From Caulobacterales bacterium (GTDB lineage Bacteria > Pseudomonadota > Alphaproteobacteria > Caulobacterales > Caulobacteraceae): a stretch of 64,000 bases of DNA. The position numbers and the translations under genes were made by a program. The notes beneath the pieces were generated by a model that was given only the letters and a program-made list of their open reading frames with translations, made no database searches and was not told where the DNA came from. Below, piece after piece: positions 8,806 to 17,487 of this stretch (within the stretch, counting starts at the first letter, position 1; each line of letters starts with the position of its first letter). The stretch is from NCBI GenBank assembly GCA_019510435.1, contig JAEKKJ010000011.1:1-64000 (forward strand), given 5' to 3'.

Positions 8806-9159
8806 CAGGCCGCTGGCCCGCGGGCCGAACAGGCGGCCCTGCCCCAGCCCCACCACCAACGCACGCCCGCCGCCAGCCGCAAGGTGCCCGCCGAGGGCGC
8901 CGATCCAGCCGTCGCGTAGCCGGAAATCCGCCGGCAGCACCAGCAGCCGGTCCGACCGCGACGCCCGCGCCGCGCCCGGCAGGCTGACGTGCGCCTCGGC
9001 CCCGGTTTCCTCGCAGAGTTCGGCGACGCCCGGCTGGTCCGCGGCGGCAACGATCAGCACCTGGCGGACCAGGCCATCCACCGCCCCGGCCGTCAGCTGC
9101 GCCAGCAGCGCGGGCAGCCGCTCGGCCCCCGACCGCGCCTCGATCACCACCGTGAGCAT
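8716..9159 (-). CDS. Glycosyltransferase-like protein, short
   Basis: A 147-residue protein starting MLTVVIEARSGAERLPALLAQL, which looks like the N-terminal Rossmann half of family 2 glycosyltransferases. SDRLLVLPADFRLRDGWIGAL matches the DxD-loop region but carries only a single acidic residue (PADF). At less than 150 residues it is half the usual length, and the acceptor domain is missing, so enzymatic activity is doubtful. Its last 90 bases are antisense to the end of the lytic transglycosylase gene. A start at 9195 adding 12 residues is possible. Confidence 0.65.
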   Translation of the reverse strand: MLTVVIEARSGAERLPALLAQLTAGAVDGLVRQVLIVAAADQPGVAELCEETGAEAHVSLPGAARASRSDRLLVLPADFRLRDGWIGALGGHLAAGGGRALVVGLGQGRLFGPRASGLLVERGLVQDGVDDAQRLRRRLGLSVPRIG

Positions 9160-9206
9160 GGACCCGATGGGCCGTGCTTCGGGCCTCGGCGTCAAGAGTT
9201 CTTGTT

Positions 9207-10331
9207 ATGTTCTCACCTGGCCGCTATGTTCGGCGGGTGTCCACCGGCTTCACCTCCCAGATCCCCGTCCGCGGCCGCGGCGCCCGCTCCAACACTTCGG
9301 GGCGCTACGAATCCCAGGCGCGCGAGGCGTTCGACGACGGCTGGACGCTCGAGGATCCCGAACCCCAGCAGCTGCAGACCAGCGTCCAGCCGGAGGCCGC
9401 CCGGGTCATCATCAGCCACAACGACAGCCCCGATGTCGGCTTCTCGGCCTCCATCAACCCGTACCGGGGGTGCGAGCATGGCTGCATCTACTGCTATGCG
9501 CGCCCGGCCCACGCCTACATGGGGCTCTCCCCCGGCCTGGATTTCGAATCCAAGCTTTTCTTCAAGCCGCAGGCCGCGAAGCTGCTGGAGGCCGAGCTTT
9601 CCAAGCCCCGCTACCGCCCACAGCTGATCCACATCGGCGGCAACACCGACCCGTACCAGCCGCAGGAGCGCACCCTGCGCATCACCCGCGGCGTCATCGA
9701 GGTGCTGCTGCGCTTCCGGCATGCCTTCTCGGTGATCACCAAGTCCGCCCTGATCGTGCGCGACCTGGACCTGCTGGCCGAAGCGGCGAAGGACGACCTG
9801 GTGCGGGTGGCGATCTCGATCACCAGCCTGGACCGGCGGCTGGCGCGGTCCATGGAGCCGCGCGCCGCCACGCCGGAGAAGCGGATCGACGCCGTTCGCC
9901 GGCTGACCGCGGCCGGCGTGCCCGTGACGGTGATGTTCGCGCCCTGCATCCCCGGCCTCAACGATCACGAGATGGAGGCGGTGCTGGAACGGGCGGCGCA
10001 GGCGGGGGCTTCGGGCGCCGGCTATGTGGCGCTGCGCCTACCGCTGGAGATCAAGGACCTGTTCCGCGAGTGGCTGGAAAGCGACCACCCGGACCGGGCG
10101 CGGCGGGTGATGTCCCTCGTGCGCCAGATCCGCGGCGGCAAGGACTACGACGCCGAGTGGGGCTCGCGCATGAAGGGCCAGGGCCCCATCGCCGACCTGA
10201 TGGCCAAGCGCTTCGCCGCCGCCAAGAAGCGCTACGGCCTGGACCAGGGCTGGGGCGAGCTCGACCTCGGCAAGTTCCGGGTCCCACCCAAGCCGGGCGA
10301 CCAGATGGATCTGTTCGGCAGTGGGGGGTGA
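9207..10331 (+). CDS. PA0069-family radical SAM protein
   Basis: A 374-residue radical SAM protein with the cluster motif RGCEHGCIYCYA (Cys89, Cys93, Cys96), as in the SplB-like/PA0069 group. Next come the glycine-rich HIGGNTDPYQP and the TIM-barrel strands ending in YVALRLPLEIKDLF. Reaction unknown; relatives include spore photoproduct lyase. The ATG at 9207 is preferred; GTG at 9237 is an alternative that would start at STGFTSQIP. It is divergent from the glycosyltransferase-like gene by 47 bases, and the truncated haemoglobin gene follows after 60 bases. Confidence 0.88.
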   Translation: MFSPGRYVRRVSTGFTSQIPVRGRGARSNTSGRYESQAREAFDDGWTLEDPEPQQLQTSVQPEAARVIISHNDSPDVGFSASINPYRGCEHGCIYCYARPAHAYMGLSPGLDFESKLFFKPQAAKLLEAELSKPRYRPQLIHIGGNTDPYQPQERTLRITRGVIEVLLRFRHAFSVITKSALIVRDLDLLAEAAKDDLVRVAISITSLDRRLARSMEPRAATPEKRIDAVRRLTAAGVPVTVMFAPCIPGLNDHEMEAVLERAAQAGASGAGYVALRLPLEIKDLFREWLESDHPDRARRVMSLVRQIRGGKDYDAEWGSRMKGQGPIADLMAKRFAAAKKRYGLDQGWGELDLGKFRVPPKPGDQMDLFGSGG

Positions 10332-10391
10332 GGATGTGAGCAACGCAGCACCTGGTTGAAAACGCCTGCGCGCCACGCCAGCTTGACCGGC

Positions 10392-10874
10392 ATGACGAGC
10401 GACAGCGCAACCGCAACTCCGACATTACTTGAGTGGGCCGGCGGGCCTTTGGCGCTGGAGGGGCTGACCAAGGCCTTCTACGCCGCGGTGGCGCAGGATC
10501 CCGTGCTGGCGCCGGTGTTCGCCCAGATGAGCCCAGACCACCCGGCCCATGTGGCGGCGTTCATCGGCGAGGTGTTCGGCGGGCCCAGGGCCTATACCGC
10601 CGCCGGCGGCAGCCACGCCGGGATGATCGGCCACCACCTGGGTCGCCACCTGACCGAGCCACAGCGCCGCCGGTGGGTGGAGCTGATGCTCGACACCGCC
10701 GACGCGGTCGGGCTGCCCGGCGACCCGGAATTCCGCGCCGCCTTCGTGGGCTATCTGGAATGGGGCACGCGGCTCGCGGTGCTGAACTCAGCGCCGGGCG
10801 TCGAGGCCCCACCCGAAGGCGCGCCCATGCCGGTCTGGGGCTGGGGGCCGCCGGGCGGGCCCTACGTCCCCTAG
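10392..10874 (+). CDS. Group II truncated haemoglobin
   Basis: A 160-residue small globin. FYAAVAQDPVLAPVFAQM matches helix B with its conserved Phe/Tyr pair. GHHLGRHLTEPQRRRWVELM carries the proximal histidine and the conserved Trp of helix G that marks group II. Proteins of this group bind oxygen or NO and may protect against nitrosative stress. The C-terminal tail is Pro/Gly-rich (PVWGWGPPGGPYVP). The ATG at 10392 gives the standard N-terminus. It ends 10 bases before the convergent methyltransferase gene. Confidence 0.88.
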   Translation: MTSDSATATPTLLEWAGGPLALEGLTKAFYAAVAQDPVLAPVFAQMSPDHPAHVAAFIGEVFGGPRAYTAAGGSHAGMIGHHLGRHLTEPQRRRWVELMLDTADAVGLPGDPEFRAAFVGYLEWGTRLAVLNSAPGVEAPPEGAPMPVWGWGPPGGPYVP

Positions 10875-10884
10875 AGCCGGCGGC

Positions 10885-12177
10885 TCAGCGCTCGAACACG
10901 CCCACCAGTTCCACATGCGGCGACCAGAGGAACTGGTCGACGGGGAGCACGCGGGTCAGCCGGAAGCCGGCGTCGATGAGGATGCGGGCGTCGCGCACGA
11001 AGGTGGCCGGGTTGCAGGAGACGCCGATCACCCGGGGCACAGCCGAGCGCGCCAGCTCGGCGGCCTGTTCGGCGGCGCCGGCGCGGGGCGGGTCGAACAC
11101 CACCACGTCGGTCTTCTTGAGCTCCTCGGCCAGGACCGGGCGGCGCGCCAGGTCCCGCGTCTCGGCGACGATCGCCTTCAGGCCCGGTGCCGTGGCGCGG
11201 GCCGCCGCGAGAGCCCCCACAGCCGCGCCGCCCGCATCGGCGGCGTAGACAGGCGCCAGCTCGGCCAGGCGGAAGGTGAAGGTGCCGGCGCCGCAGAAGA
11301 GGTCGGCGATGCGCGAGGCCCCGGCGGCCGCGTCGGCCACGAACCGCGACATCACCGCCTCGGCGCCCACAGTCGCTTGCAGGAAGGCCCCCGCCGGCAG
11401 GGCGACGCTGGCCGCGCCCAGGCGCACGGTCGGCTGGCGCGCCAGGTAGACCATCTCGCCGGCCAGGGTGACGCGCGCCAGGTCCGCGGCCGCCGCCCGC
11501 TCGGCCAGCTGCAGGCGCGCATCGCCGGAGAGGCCGCCACTCTTGGCCTCGACGCCGGTGATATCCACATCCAGGCCGGTCTCGGTGAGGCTGACGTGGA
11601 GCGTCGGCGCGGACTTCGGGTGCTCGAACAGCGGGGCGGCCAGGCGGGCCAACCCCGGGAACGCCGCCTGCAGCCGGGGGTCGGCGATCGGGCAGACCGC
11701 CACGTCCACCAGGTCCCAGGAGCGGCGGGCCTTGTAGCCCAGGTGCGCGGCCTCGCGGCTGCCACGCCGGGCGTGCAGCGCCACGCGCCTGCGCGTGCCG
11801 GGGCCGGCGGCGAAGGGGGCCAGCAGCTGCGTCTCGATCCGCTGACGCGCCAGCAGACCGGCCAGCCGCTCCACCTTCCACGCCAGGTAAGGCGCGTGGT
11901 CCCAGTGCTGCAGGGCGCAGCCGCCGCAGGCGAAGAAGTGCGGACAGGGTGGCACGACCCGTTCGGCGCTGGCTTCCAGCACCTCCACCAGCTCGCGCCG
12001 CTCGCCCGAGCCCTGCGCGCGCACCCGCTCGCCCGGCAGGGTGAACGGCACGAACAGCGGCCCGGCCGCCACGCCGTCCCCCTCTCCCCCGACCGATTCG
12101 ATCGTGAGCTCCACCGGCGGACCGGACGCGGGCTTGGGACTCGGACGGAAATTGGCGCGACGGCGCGGCGACCTCAT
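10885..12177 (-). CDS. rlmD: 23S rRNA (uracil-5-)-methyltransferase, RlmD/RumA type
   Basis: A 430-residue RNA m5U methyltransferase. It has a basic N-terminus, a TRAM-like beta-barrel (about 20-75), the iron-sulfur cysteines in PPCPHFFACGGCALQHW, the SAM motif ADLFCGAGTFTF, the DPPRAG motif and the catalytic cysteine in VSCNPATFVRD near the C-terminus. These features define the TrmA/RumA family. Whether the substrate is U1939 (RlmD) or another uridine (RlmC or TrmA) cannot be decided from the sequence alone. It is divergent from the glycine-zipper protein gene. Confidence 0.88.
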   Translation of the reverse strand: MRSPRRRANFRPSPKPASGPPVELTIESVGGEGDGVAAGPLFVPFTLPGERVRAQGSGERRELVEVLEASAERVVPPCPHFFACGGCALQHWDHAPYLAWKVERLAGLLARQRIETQLLAPFAAGPGTRRRVALHARRGSREAAHLGYKARRSWDLVDVAVCPIADPRLQAAFPGLARLAAPLFEHPKSAPTLHVSLTETGLDVDITGVEAKSGGLSGDARLQLAERAAAADLARVTLAGEMVYLARQPTVRLGAASVALPAGAFLQATVGAEAVMSRFVADAAAGASRIADLFCGAGTFTFRLAELAPVYAADAGGAAVGALAAARATAPGLKAIVAETRDLARRPVLAEELKKTDVVVFDPPRAGAAEQAAELARSAVPRVIGVSCNPATFVRDARILIDAGFRLTRVLPVDQFLWSPHVELVGVFER

Positions 12178-12213
12178 ATAGGGTCCATAGGCTTAGCCAC
12201 GCTTAGGTCAAAA

Positions 12214-12230
12214 TGAACGAACATGAACGA
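12214..12230 (+). promoter_or_regulatory. Tandem TGAACGA repeat upstream of glycine-zipper gene
   Basis: TGAACGA occurs at 12214-12220 and again at 12224-12230, one helical turn apart, about 90 bases before the glycine-zipper gene. A 10-bp direct repeat is the usual geometry for OmpR-family response regulators; CenR is one candidate because it controls envelope genes in Caulobacter. The identification is inference. Confidence 0.35.
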
Positions 12231-12320
12231 GACTCTCAACGGCCGTTCAGCTTGGCCGACGCATCTTCGCTTCAAGCCTCGCCGTAGGGCGAGTTGAGGC
12301 ATCGAAAAGAGGGATACCCA

Positions 12321-12956
12321 ATGTCCAAGCGTGTCGCCATCGCCAAGGCCGGCGCCGCCGCCCTTGCCGGCATGCTGGCGCTCAGCGCCGCCGTGCAGGC
12401 CCAGGCGCAGTCCACGTCCGAGCCGGCTCCGCCGCCGGAGGCCAGCCGCTACGCGACCCAGAGCCCGGACGGCTACAACTACGACGCCTGCAAGCGCGCC
12501 AAGACCGAGCGCGGCACTGTGGGCGCCCTGCTGGGCGGCGCCGGCGGGGCCGTGATCGGCTCCAACGTGGCCGCCCGCAACGCGCGGCCCGAGGGCGCGA
12601 TCCTCGGCGGCCTGCTGGGCGCCATCGCCGGCGGTGTGGTGGGCAACAACACCGCGGCCTGCGATTCGAACGCGACCTACGCTTCGCCGCCGCCTCCCCC
12701 GCCGCCGCGCACCGACAACCGCTACTACCACCGCGACGACTACGCCGAGCGCGGCAGCTACCGCCACCGCTACGGCGACGACGGCTGGGCCTATGGCGGC
12801 CACGGCGACCGCTACCGCATCGTCGACGACCGCGCCCCGGACTCGGACGGCTGCACCCTGGCCGAGAGCCCGATCTACATGCCCGACGGGCGCACCCAGA
12901 TGCGCTTCGTGCGCGTCTGCCGCGACAGTTCGGGCCGCTACGCCGTCGTCGACTGA
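12321..12956 (+). CDS. Glycine-zipper 2TM envelope protein
   Basis: A 211-residue exported protein with a signal peptide ending around ALSAAVQAQAQ. The centre holds GTVGALLGGAGGAVIGSNVA and GAILGGLLGAIAGGVVGNNT, a glycine-zipper pair as in the Rickettsia 17-kDa antigen/YmgG group, which inserts in membranes. A proline run and a Tyr/Arg/His/Asp-rich stretch (about 132-175) follow, then a small C-terminal domain with two cysteines (DGCTLAES and VRVCRDSSG). Function in envelope integrity is inferred from the family. A GAGGG ribosome-binding site precedes the ATG, and a strong terminator follows. Confidence 0.85.
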   Translation: MSKRVAIAKAGAAALAGMLALSAAVQAQAQSTSEPAPPPEASRYATQSPDGYNYDACKRAKTERGTVGALLGGAGGAVIGSNVAARNARPEGAILGGLLGAIAGGVVGNNTAACDSNATYASPPPPPPPRTDNRYYHRDDYAERGSYRHRYGDDGWAYGGHGDRYRIVDDRAPDSDGCTLAESPIYMPDGRTQMRFVRVCRDSSGRYAVVD

Positions 12957-12981
12957 CGCGCCGCTTCCATGTCGAGCGACT

Positions 12982-13011
12982 GGGCCGTCCTTCGGGGCGG
13001 CCCTTTTGTTT
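12982..13011 (+). terminator. Rho-independent terminator
   Basis: GGGCCGTCC-TTCG-GGGCGGCCC followed by TTTTGTTT, 26 bases after the glycine-zipper gene. The UUCG tetraloop and T tract make it convincing. Confidence 0.85.
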
Positions 13012-13015
13012 GCGC

Positions 13016-13741
13016 CTAACGGCTGGCCCAGAGCAGGTATTCGCAGTTGCCGTCACCCCCGGCGATGGGGCTGTCGGCGGTGGCTCGGACGCGCCAGCCA
13101 GCGGCCTCCAGGAAGCCCGACACGCCCTCGACGGCGTCGGCGCGGGCCGCGGGGTCGTTGACCAGCCCGCCCTTCCCCACCCGGTCGCGGCCGACCTCGA
13201 ACTGTGGCTTGACCAGCGCGACGAGGTCCGCGTCCGGCGCGGCCAGCGCCAGGGCGGCCGGCAGCGCCTTGGCCAGGGAGATGAAGCTGACGTCGGTGAC
13301 GATCAGGCCCGGCGCCTGCGGGACGAGGACCGGCGTCAGGGTGCGGGCGTCGAGGCCCTCCAGGCTCACGACCCGCGGATCAGCCGCGAGACTTGGGTGC
13401 AGCTGGCCGTGGCCGACATCGACGGCATAGACCCGCGCCGCACCGCGCGCGAGGCAGACCTCGGTGAAGCCGCCCGTGGAGGCGCCCACGTCCAGCACCA
13501 CCCGGCCCTCCACCGCCACCGGCCAGAGCGCCAGGGCGTGCGCCAGCTTCAGCGCCCCACGCCCGACCCAGGGATGGGCCGGCTGGGCCGCGATCTGCGC
13601 GTCGTCGGCCAGCAGCTCGGCCGCCTTGAGCACGGGCCGGCCATCGGCGGTCACGCCACCGGCCTCGATGGCCGCGCGCGCCTTGGCCCGGCTCTCGAAC
13701 AGGCCCCGGGCGACCAGCAGGACGTCGGCGCGGGTCTTCAG
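13016..13741 (-). CDS. tlyA: TlyA-family rRNA methyltransferase (16S/23S 2'-O), apparent CTG start
   Basis: A 241-residue protein with an N-terminal S4 RNA-binding domain (LKTRADVLLVARGLFESRAK, residues 1-20, to about 45) and an FtsJ-like methyltransferase domain. The latter shows VLDVGASTGGFTEV as the SAM motif, then VTDVSFISL and LVKPQFEVG. The first ATG (13654) and any GTG/TTG lie inside or after the S4 domain and would remove it. No ATG, GTG or TTG occurs upstream in frame within the region checked (about 50 bases, reaching well into the ligase gene). The codon at the expected first residue is CTG (13741-13739), preceded by AGGGGA about 6 bases upstream. It lies 11 bases after the acyl-CoA ligase stop, so translation is probably coupled. 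Confidence 0.85.
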   Translation of the reverse strand: MKTRADVLLVARGLFESRAKARAAIEAGGVTADGRPVLKAAELLADDAQIAAQPAHPWVGRGALKLAHALALWPVAVEGRVVLDVGASTGGFTEVCLARGAARVYAVDVGHGQLHPSLAADPRVVSLEGLDARTLTPVLVPQAPGLIVTDVSFISLAKALPAALALAAPDADLVALVKPQFEVGRDRVGKGGLVNDPAARADAVEGVSGFLEAAGWRVRATADSPIAGGDGNCEYLLWASR

Positions 13742-13752
13742 GCGACCGTCCC

Positions 13753-15507
13753 CTAGACCGGCTCTTCCTCGAACAGCTTCTTCAGCTCGTTCTTGAGGAT
13801 CTTGCCGTTCGGGTTGCGCGGCAGGGTCTCTTTCCAGAACTTCACCGCCACCGGCACCTTGAACGCGGCCAGCCGCTCGGCCACGTGGGCGCGAAGCTCC
13901 TCCTCTGTGGCCTCGGCGCCCGGCTTCAGGGTCACCACCGCCGCCGGCTCCTCGCCCAGGATGCGGTGCGGCTTGCCGACCACGGCAGCGTCCATCACCG
14001 CCGGGTGGTCGTAGAGCGCGTTCTCCACCTCCACGCAGTAGATGTTCTCGCCGCCCCGGATCAGCATGTCCTTGGCCCGGTCGATGATGTAGCAGAAGCC
14101 CTCGTCGTCCAGCCGCGCCAAGTCACCCGTGCGCACCCAGCCGTCGACGAAGGTCTGGGCGGTGGGCTCGGGCTTGTTCCAGTAGAGCTTGGCGTTCATC
14201 GGGCCCTTGGACCACAGCTCGCCCACCTCGCCGGCGCGCAGCACGGTCTTGCCGTCGGCCGGGTCGCGGATCTGCAGCTCGGCCACGACCGCGGCTGGTC
14301 CGCAGCTGGAGGGCCGGTTCTGGTAGTCCTCGGCGCCGTTGGAGGTGACCGTGGCGCAGGTCTCGGTCATGCCCCAGCCCTGGCCCGACTGCGACTTGGG
14401 GAACACCTCCTTCAGCCGCTTCACCAGCTCGGGCGCCGAGGGGGCGCCGCCGTAGCTGACGGCCTCGAGGGATGAGAGGTCGTAGTTCGTCCGCGCCGGG
14501 TGCTCGATCAGCTGCCAGGCGATGGTGGGCACGCCCCCGGCCGAGGTCACCCGCTCCCGCTCGATCAGCTCGAAGGCGCGGATCGGGTCCCACTTGTACA
14601 TGAGGACCAGCTTGGCGCCGGCGAACAGCGACGGGTTCAGCACGGCGAAACAGCCCGTGACGTGGAAGAACGGCACCGAGAGCAGGGTCGCCCGCTGCGG
14701 CTGGTTCGGATCGGGTTGTGGCGGCGCCTCGCCCCGGCGCAGGAAGCTGCGGGCCATGGCCGCGCCGGCGGTGATGATGTTGGTGTTGATGCTCCGGTGG
14801 GTGGCCAGCGCCCCCTTCGGCCGGCCGGTGGTCCCGGAGGTGTAGAAGATCGTGGCGTCGTCGTCGGTGCCGAGCTCCACCGGCGGGATCGGCTGGTCCG
14901 GCAGGTTCGCCCACTCCGGCGGCGCGCCGATCACGCTCTCCAGCTTGGTCACGTAGGGATGGGCGATCTCGTCCGGCTCGCGGGAGACGTAGACCCGCTT
15001 CAGCTCCGGGCAGTTGACGAAATGCTCGGTCATGCGGGCGAAGCGCTCGGCGTCCATCACCGCGACCTTGGTCCCTGAATCGGTCAGGCCGTATTCCAGC
15101 TCCGGCCCGGTCCACCAGGCGTTCAGCGGGGTGACGATCGCGCCGATGGCGGCGGCGGCGTAGAAGGCCACCACCCATTCCGGAAGGTTGCGCATGATCA
15201 CCGCGACCCGGTCGCCCTTCTCGACGCCCTGGGCGATCAGCTCGGCCGCGAAGGCGGCGACAGCCCGGTGGAAGGCGTCGAAGCTGACGCGCTCGTCCTC
15301 GTAGATGAGGAACATCTTGTCGCCGTGGCCCTTGGCCATCTCGGCGACAGCCCGCAGGGTGGGCGGCTGGTTCTTCCAGACCTTCAGCTTGACGCCGCGG
15401 ATGGTCTCCTCGGCCACCTCCGTGGGCAGGCCCGGCTGCGACAGGATCGCATGCGCCTGCTGGATCGACATGGCGGGCCAACCGGGCGGCAGCTGAGCCT
15501 CGGACAT
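13753..15507 (-). CDS. AMP-dependent acyl-CoA synthetase/ligase
   Basis: A 584-residue member of the ANL superfamily; it activates a carboxylic acid with ATP and joins it to CoA. The P-loop IFYTSGTTGRPKGALATH is near residue 215. GWGMTETC is the aromatic/TE motif, WVRTGDLARLDDEGF the hinge region, GGENIYCVEVE follows, and the catalytic lysine lies in RNPNGKILK near the C-terminus. The overall pattern matches medium- or long-chain fatty-acyl-CoA ligases; substrate is not resolved. The start at 15507 (MSEAQLPPGW) is preferred. A longer open frame upstream runs antisense through the neighbouring esterase region and has no family match. Confidence 0.9.
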   Translation of the reverse strand: MSEAQLPPGWPAMSIQQAHAILSQPGLPTEVAEETIRGVKLKVWKNQPPTLRAVAEMAKGHGDKMFLIYEDERVSFDAFHRAVAAFAAELIAQGVEKGDRVAVIMRNLPEWVVAFYAAAAIGAIVTPLNAWWTGPELEYGLTDSGTKVAVMDAERFARMTEHFVNCPELKRVYVSREPDEIAHPYVTKLESVIGAPPEWANLPDQPIPPVELGTDDDATIFYTSGTTGRPKGALATHRSINTNIITAGAAMARSFLRRGEAPPQPDPNQPQRATLLSVPFFHVTGCFAVLNPSLFAGAKLVLMYKWDPIRAFELIERERVTSAGGVPTIAWQLIEHPARTNYDLSSLEAVSYGGAPSAPELVKRLKEVFPKSQSGQGWGMTETCATVTSNGAEDYQNRPSSCGPAAVVAELQIRDPADGKTVLRAGEVGELWSKGPMNAKLYWNKPEPTAQTFVDGWVRTGDLARLDDEGFCYIIDRAKDMLIRGGENIYCVEVENALYDHPAVMDAAVVGKPHRILGEEPAAVVTLKPGAEATEEELRAHVAERLAAFKVPVAVKFWKETLPRNPNGKILKNELKKLFEEEPV

Positions 15508-15620
15508 ACGCGTCGTTCTCCCTAAAGCGCGCCCGGATACCCGTCCGGACGTCGTCCAAGTGAACAAGCATAACCCAGCGTCAGAGGCAAACGCCCGTTT
15601 GAGGCCAAGCCGGCCCGCGC

Positions 15621-16595
15621 TCAGCCCTTCGGCGGAACCGACTTTCCGGCCACAGGCGCGACGATCTTGCTGGCCCGGAGCCAGAGGACGAACTGGTCGA
15701 ACCAGGCGTCGCTGGTCGTGCCGTTGGGCCGGGAGGCGAAGCCGTGGCCGCCGGCGCTGTAGAGGTGGAACTCCACCGAGGCGCCCGAGCGGCGCCAGGC
15801 GTCCAGGAGCCCCAAGTCCTCCTTGCCGAAGAAGCGGTCGTCGGCGGCGATGGCGGCGAACAGCGGCGGGGCGTGGGGCGGCACGGGCCCGGTGTGGGTC
15901 GGCCCGTAGATCAGGCCGACGAAATCGGGCCGCGCGCCCTCGGCATTGGCCTGGGTCATGCCCAGGCTGGTGACGGCCCCGGCGGAGAAGCCGAGAATCC
16001 CGACGCGAGCGGGGTCCACATGCCATTCGGCGGCGTGGGCGCGGACGGCGCGAACCGCCGCTTCGGTGTCGGCAATGGCGTCGGGCAGGTCGGCGTAGAG
16101 GTTGGGCGGGCCCGCCGGCCGCGGCCGGCCGGCGAAGGTGCTGGCGATCGCCGCCTGGAACCCGGCGAAGCCGTCGGGCAGCGGCAGGGTGCGGTACTTC
16201 AGGATGAACACCTTGAGGCCCAGGCCCTTGAGCCGGGCGGCCACTTCGTAGCCCTCGTTGTCCATCGACAGGAACTCGAACCCGCCGCCGGGAACCAGGA
16301 TCAGGGCGGGACACGGCTTGGCGCAGCCGCCCACCCCGCCGACCGGGATCAGCTGCGGCTGGGTGACGTCGTAGACCATCCGCTGGCCGGCGTTGCCCGC
16401 CCAGCCTTCGCGGGGCGCGGGGTCGAGCGGCCGCTGGGTCGACGGCGCGACGGCCAGAGGCAGGCCCTGTCCGTCGGCAGGCGCCGGCAGCGCGTTGACC
16501 CGATCCACCCAGTCACCGGGCGCGGCCCGCGCCTGGAGCGGCGCGGCCAGCAGGACGCAGGCCAAGAGGGCGCGGAGCGATCGGGCGAAGTCCAT
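15621..16595 (-). CDS. Exported alpha/beta hydrolase (esterase, BD-FAE/Axe-like)
   Basis: A 324-residue protein with signal peptide MDFARSLRALLACVLLAAPLQARA. The oxyanion region is LVPGGGFEFLSMDNEGYE, the nucleophile lies in LGFSAGAVTS, the acid in IAADDRFF and the histidine in GGHGFASRP. This matches carbohydrate-ester or acetylxylan-type esterases. Two cysteines in GGCAKPCPA may form a disulfide in the periplasm. It precedes the acyl-CoA ligase gene on the same strand but is separated by 113 bases, so a shared transcript is uncertain. Confidence 0.85.
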   Translation of the reverse strand: MDFARSLRALLACVLLAAPLQARAAPGDWVDRVNALPAPADGQGLPLAVAPSTQRPLDPAPREGWAGNAGQRMVYDVTQPQLIPVGGVGGCAKPCPALILVPGGGFEFLSMDNEGYEVAARLKGLGLKVFILKYRTLPLPDGFAGFQAAIASTFAGRPRPAGPPNLYADLPDAIADTEAAVRAVRAHAAEWHVDPARVGILGFSAGAVTSLGMTQANAEGARPDFVGLIYGPTHTGPVPPHAPPLFAAIAADDRFFGKEDLGLLDAWRRSGASVEFHLYSAGGHGFASRPNGTTSDAWFDQFVLWLRASKIVAPVAGKSVPPKG

Positions 16596-16717
16596 GAAGG
16601 TCCTGCGGCTGGGAATCGATGGCGTTATCCGCACCCGCCACAGCGCGCGGCGACCTGCAAGCCCGGTTCGCCAGAACCTGGGCGTGGCCGGCTGGAAAAC
16701 TCGACCAGCCGGTGGGC

Positions 16718-17419
16718 TCAGGCGCCCAGCACCTTGCGCAGCGAGGCCTCGATCTGGCCACCGCACCAGGCCTCGCCATAGTCGCGCCGGGACGCGGCCG
16801 CCAGCGCCGCCAGCGGCGGCAAGTCCGCGACCCGTCGCGAGAGGGCCGCCGTCATCGGCGCGGTCTCCTCGAGCATCGCCTGGACCTTGCCGAACCGCTC
16901 GCCCACGGTCGTCCACAGGGTCGCCGTCACGATGTCGGCGACGCCGGGCGCCTCGCCGCCCAACAGGAAACCCGCGTCGGCCGTCAGGCCATGCCGCCGG
17001 CCGGTCTCCTCCCAGAACGACATCCACTTCTTCAGGCGCGGGACGAAGTCGGCCCAACGCTCGGCCGTCCACATCTGGCGGCCGCCGTCCAGGGTCAGTT
17101 CGTCGATTACGTCGTTGGCGTCGTTGACGACCTTCATGGTGAGGGCGCGCAGGGCTACGGTCGCCGGCATCAGCCCCAGCGTCTCGCCCAGGTAGAGGAC
17201 CACCGCCGGCATTTCGGCGATGGCGAATCCGGCGGCGCGGTCGACCAGCATCGGTGGCCCCATGAACGGCACGGGCATGTCCGCGACCGGCCCCTTCATC
17301 AGCCTGGCGATCGCCGCATCGCCCGCCTCCGTCCAGGTCTTGCCGGCATAGGCCAGGACGGCGCGCACGAACTGGCCGCGGAACGGCACGGACCAGTAGT
17401 AGAGGTCGTAGTCGGACAT
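16718..17419 (-). CDS. Glutathione S-transferase-like protein
   Basis: A 233-residue protein (start MSDYDLYYWSVPFRGQFVR) with an N-terminal thioredoxin-like fold and an all-helical C-terminal domain. The active-site region has Tyr/Trp/Ser (YYWSVPFRG) in place of a catalytic Cys. The cis-proline region reads MGPPMLVD, and ADIVTATLW is the C-terminal domain cap. Substrate is unknown. A start at 17455 adding 12 residues is less likely. It sits between the esterase and S10 peptidase genes on the same strand. Confidence 0.82.
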   Translation of the reverse strand: MSDYDLYYWSVPFRGQFVRAVLAYAGKTWTEAGDAAIARLMKGPVADMPVPFMGPPMLVDRAAGFAIAEMPAVVLYLGETLGLMPATVALRALTMKVVNDANDVIDELTLDGGRQMWTAERWADFVPRLKKWMSFWEETGRRHGLTADAGFLLGGEAPGVADIVTATLWTTVGERFGKVQAMLEETAPMTAALSRRVADLPPLAALAAASRRDYGEAWCGGQIEASLRKVLGA

Positions 17420-17487
17420 CGCGGGGTTCCCGTCAGGCGTCGAGCCTGCAGACAACCTTCGGCGCCCCGGCGGTGTTCAGCCGCCCC

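Noticed and set aside
13016..13654. tlyA starting at the first ATG (13654)
   Set aside because: It would remove the S4 RNA-binding domain that is clearly encoded upstream in the same frame.
16596..17072. N-terminal extension of the esterase gene through the GST region
   Set aside because: The extension is out of frame with GST and precedes a clear signal peptide at 16595.
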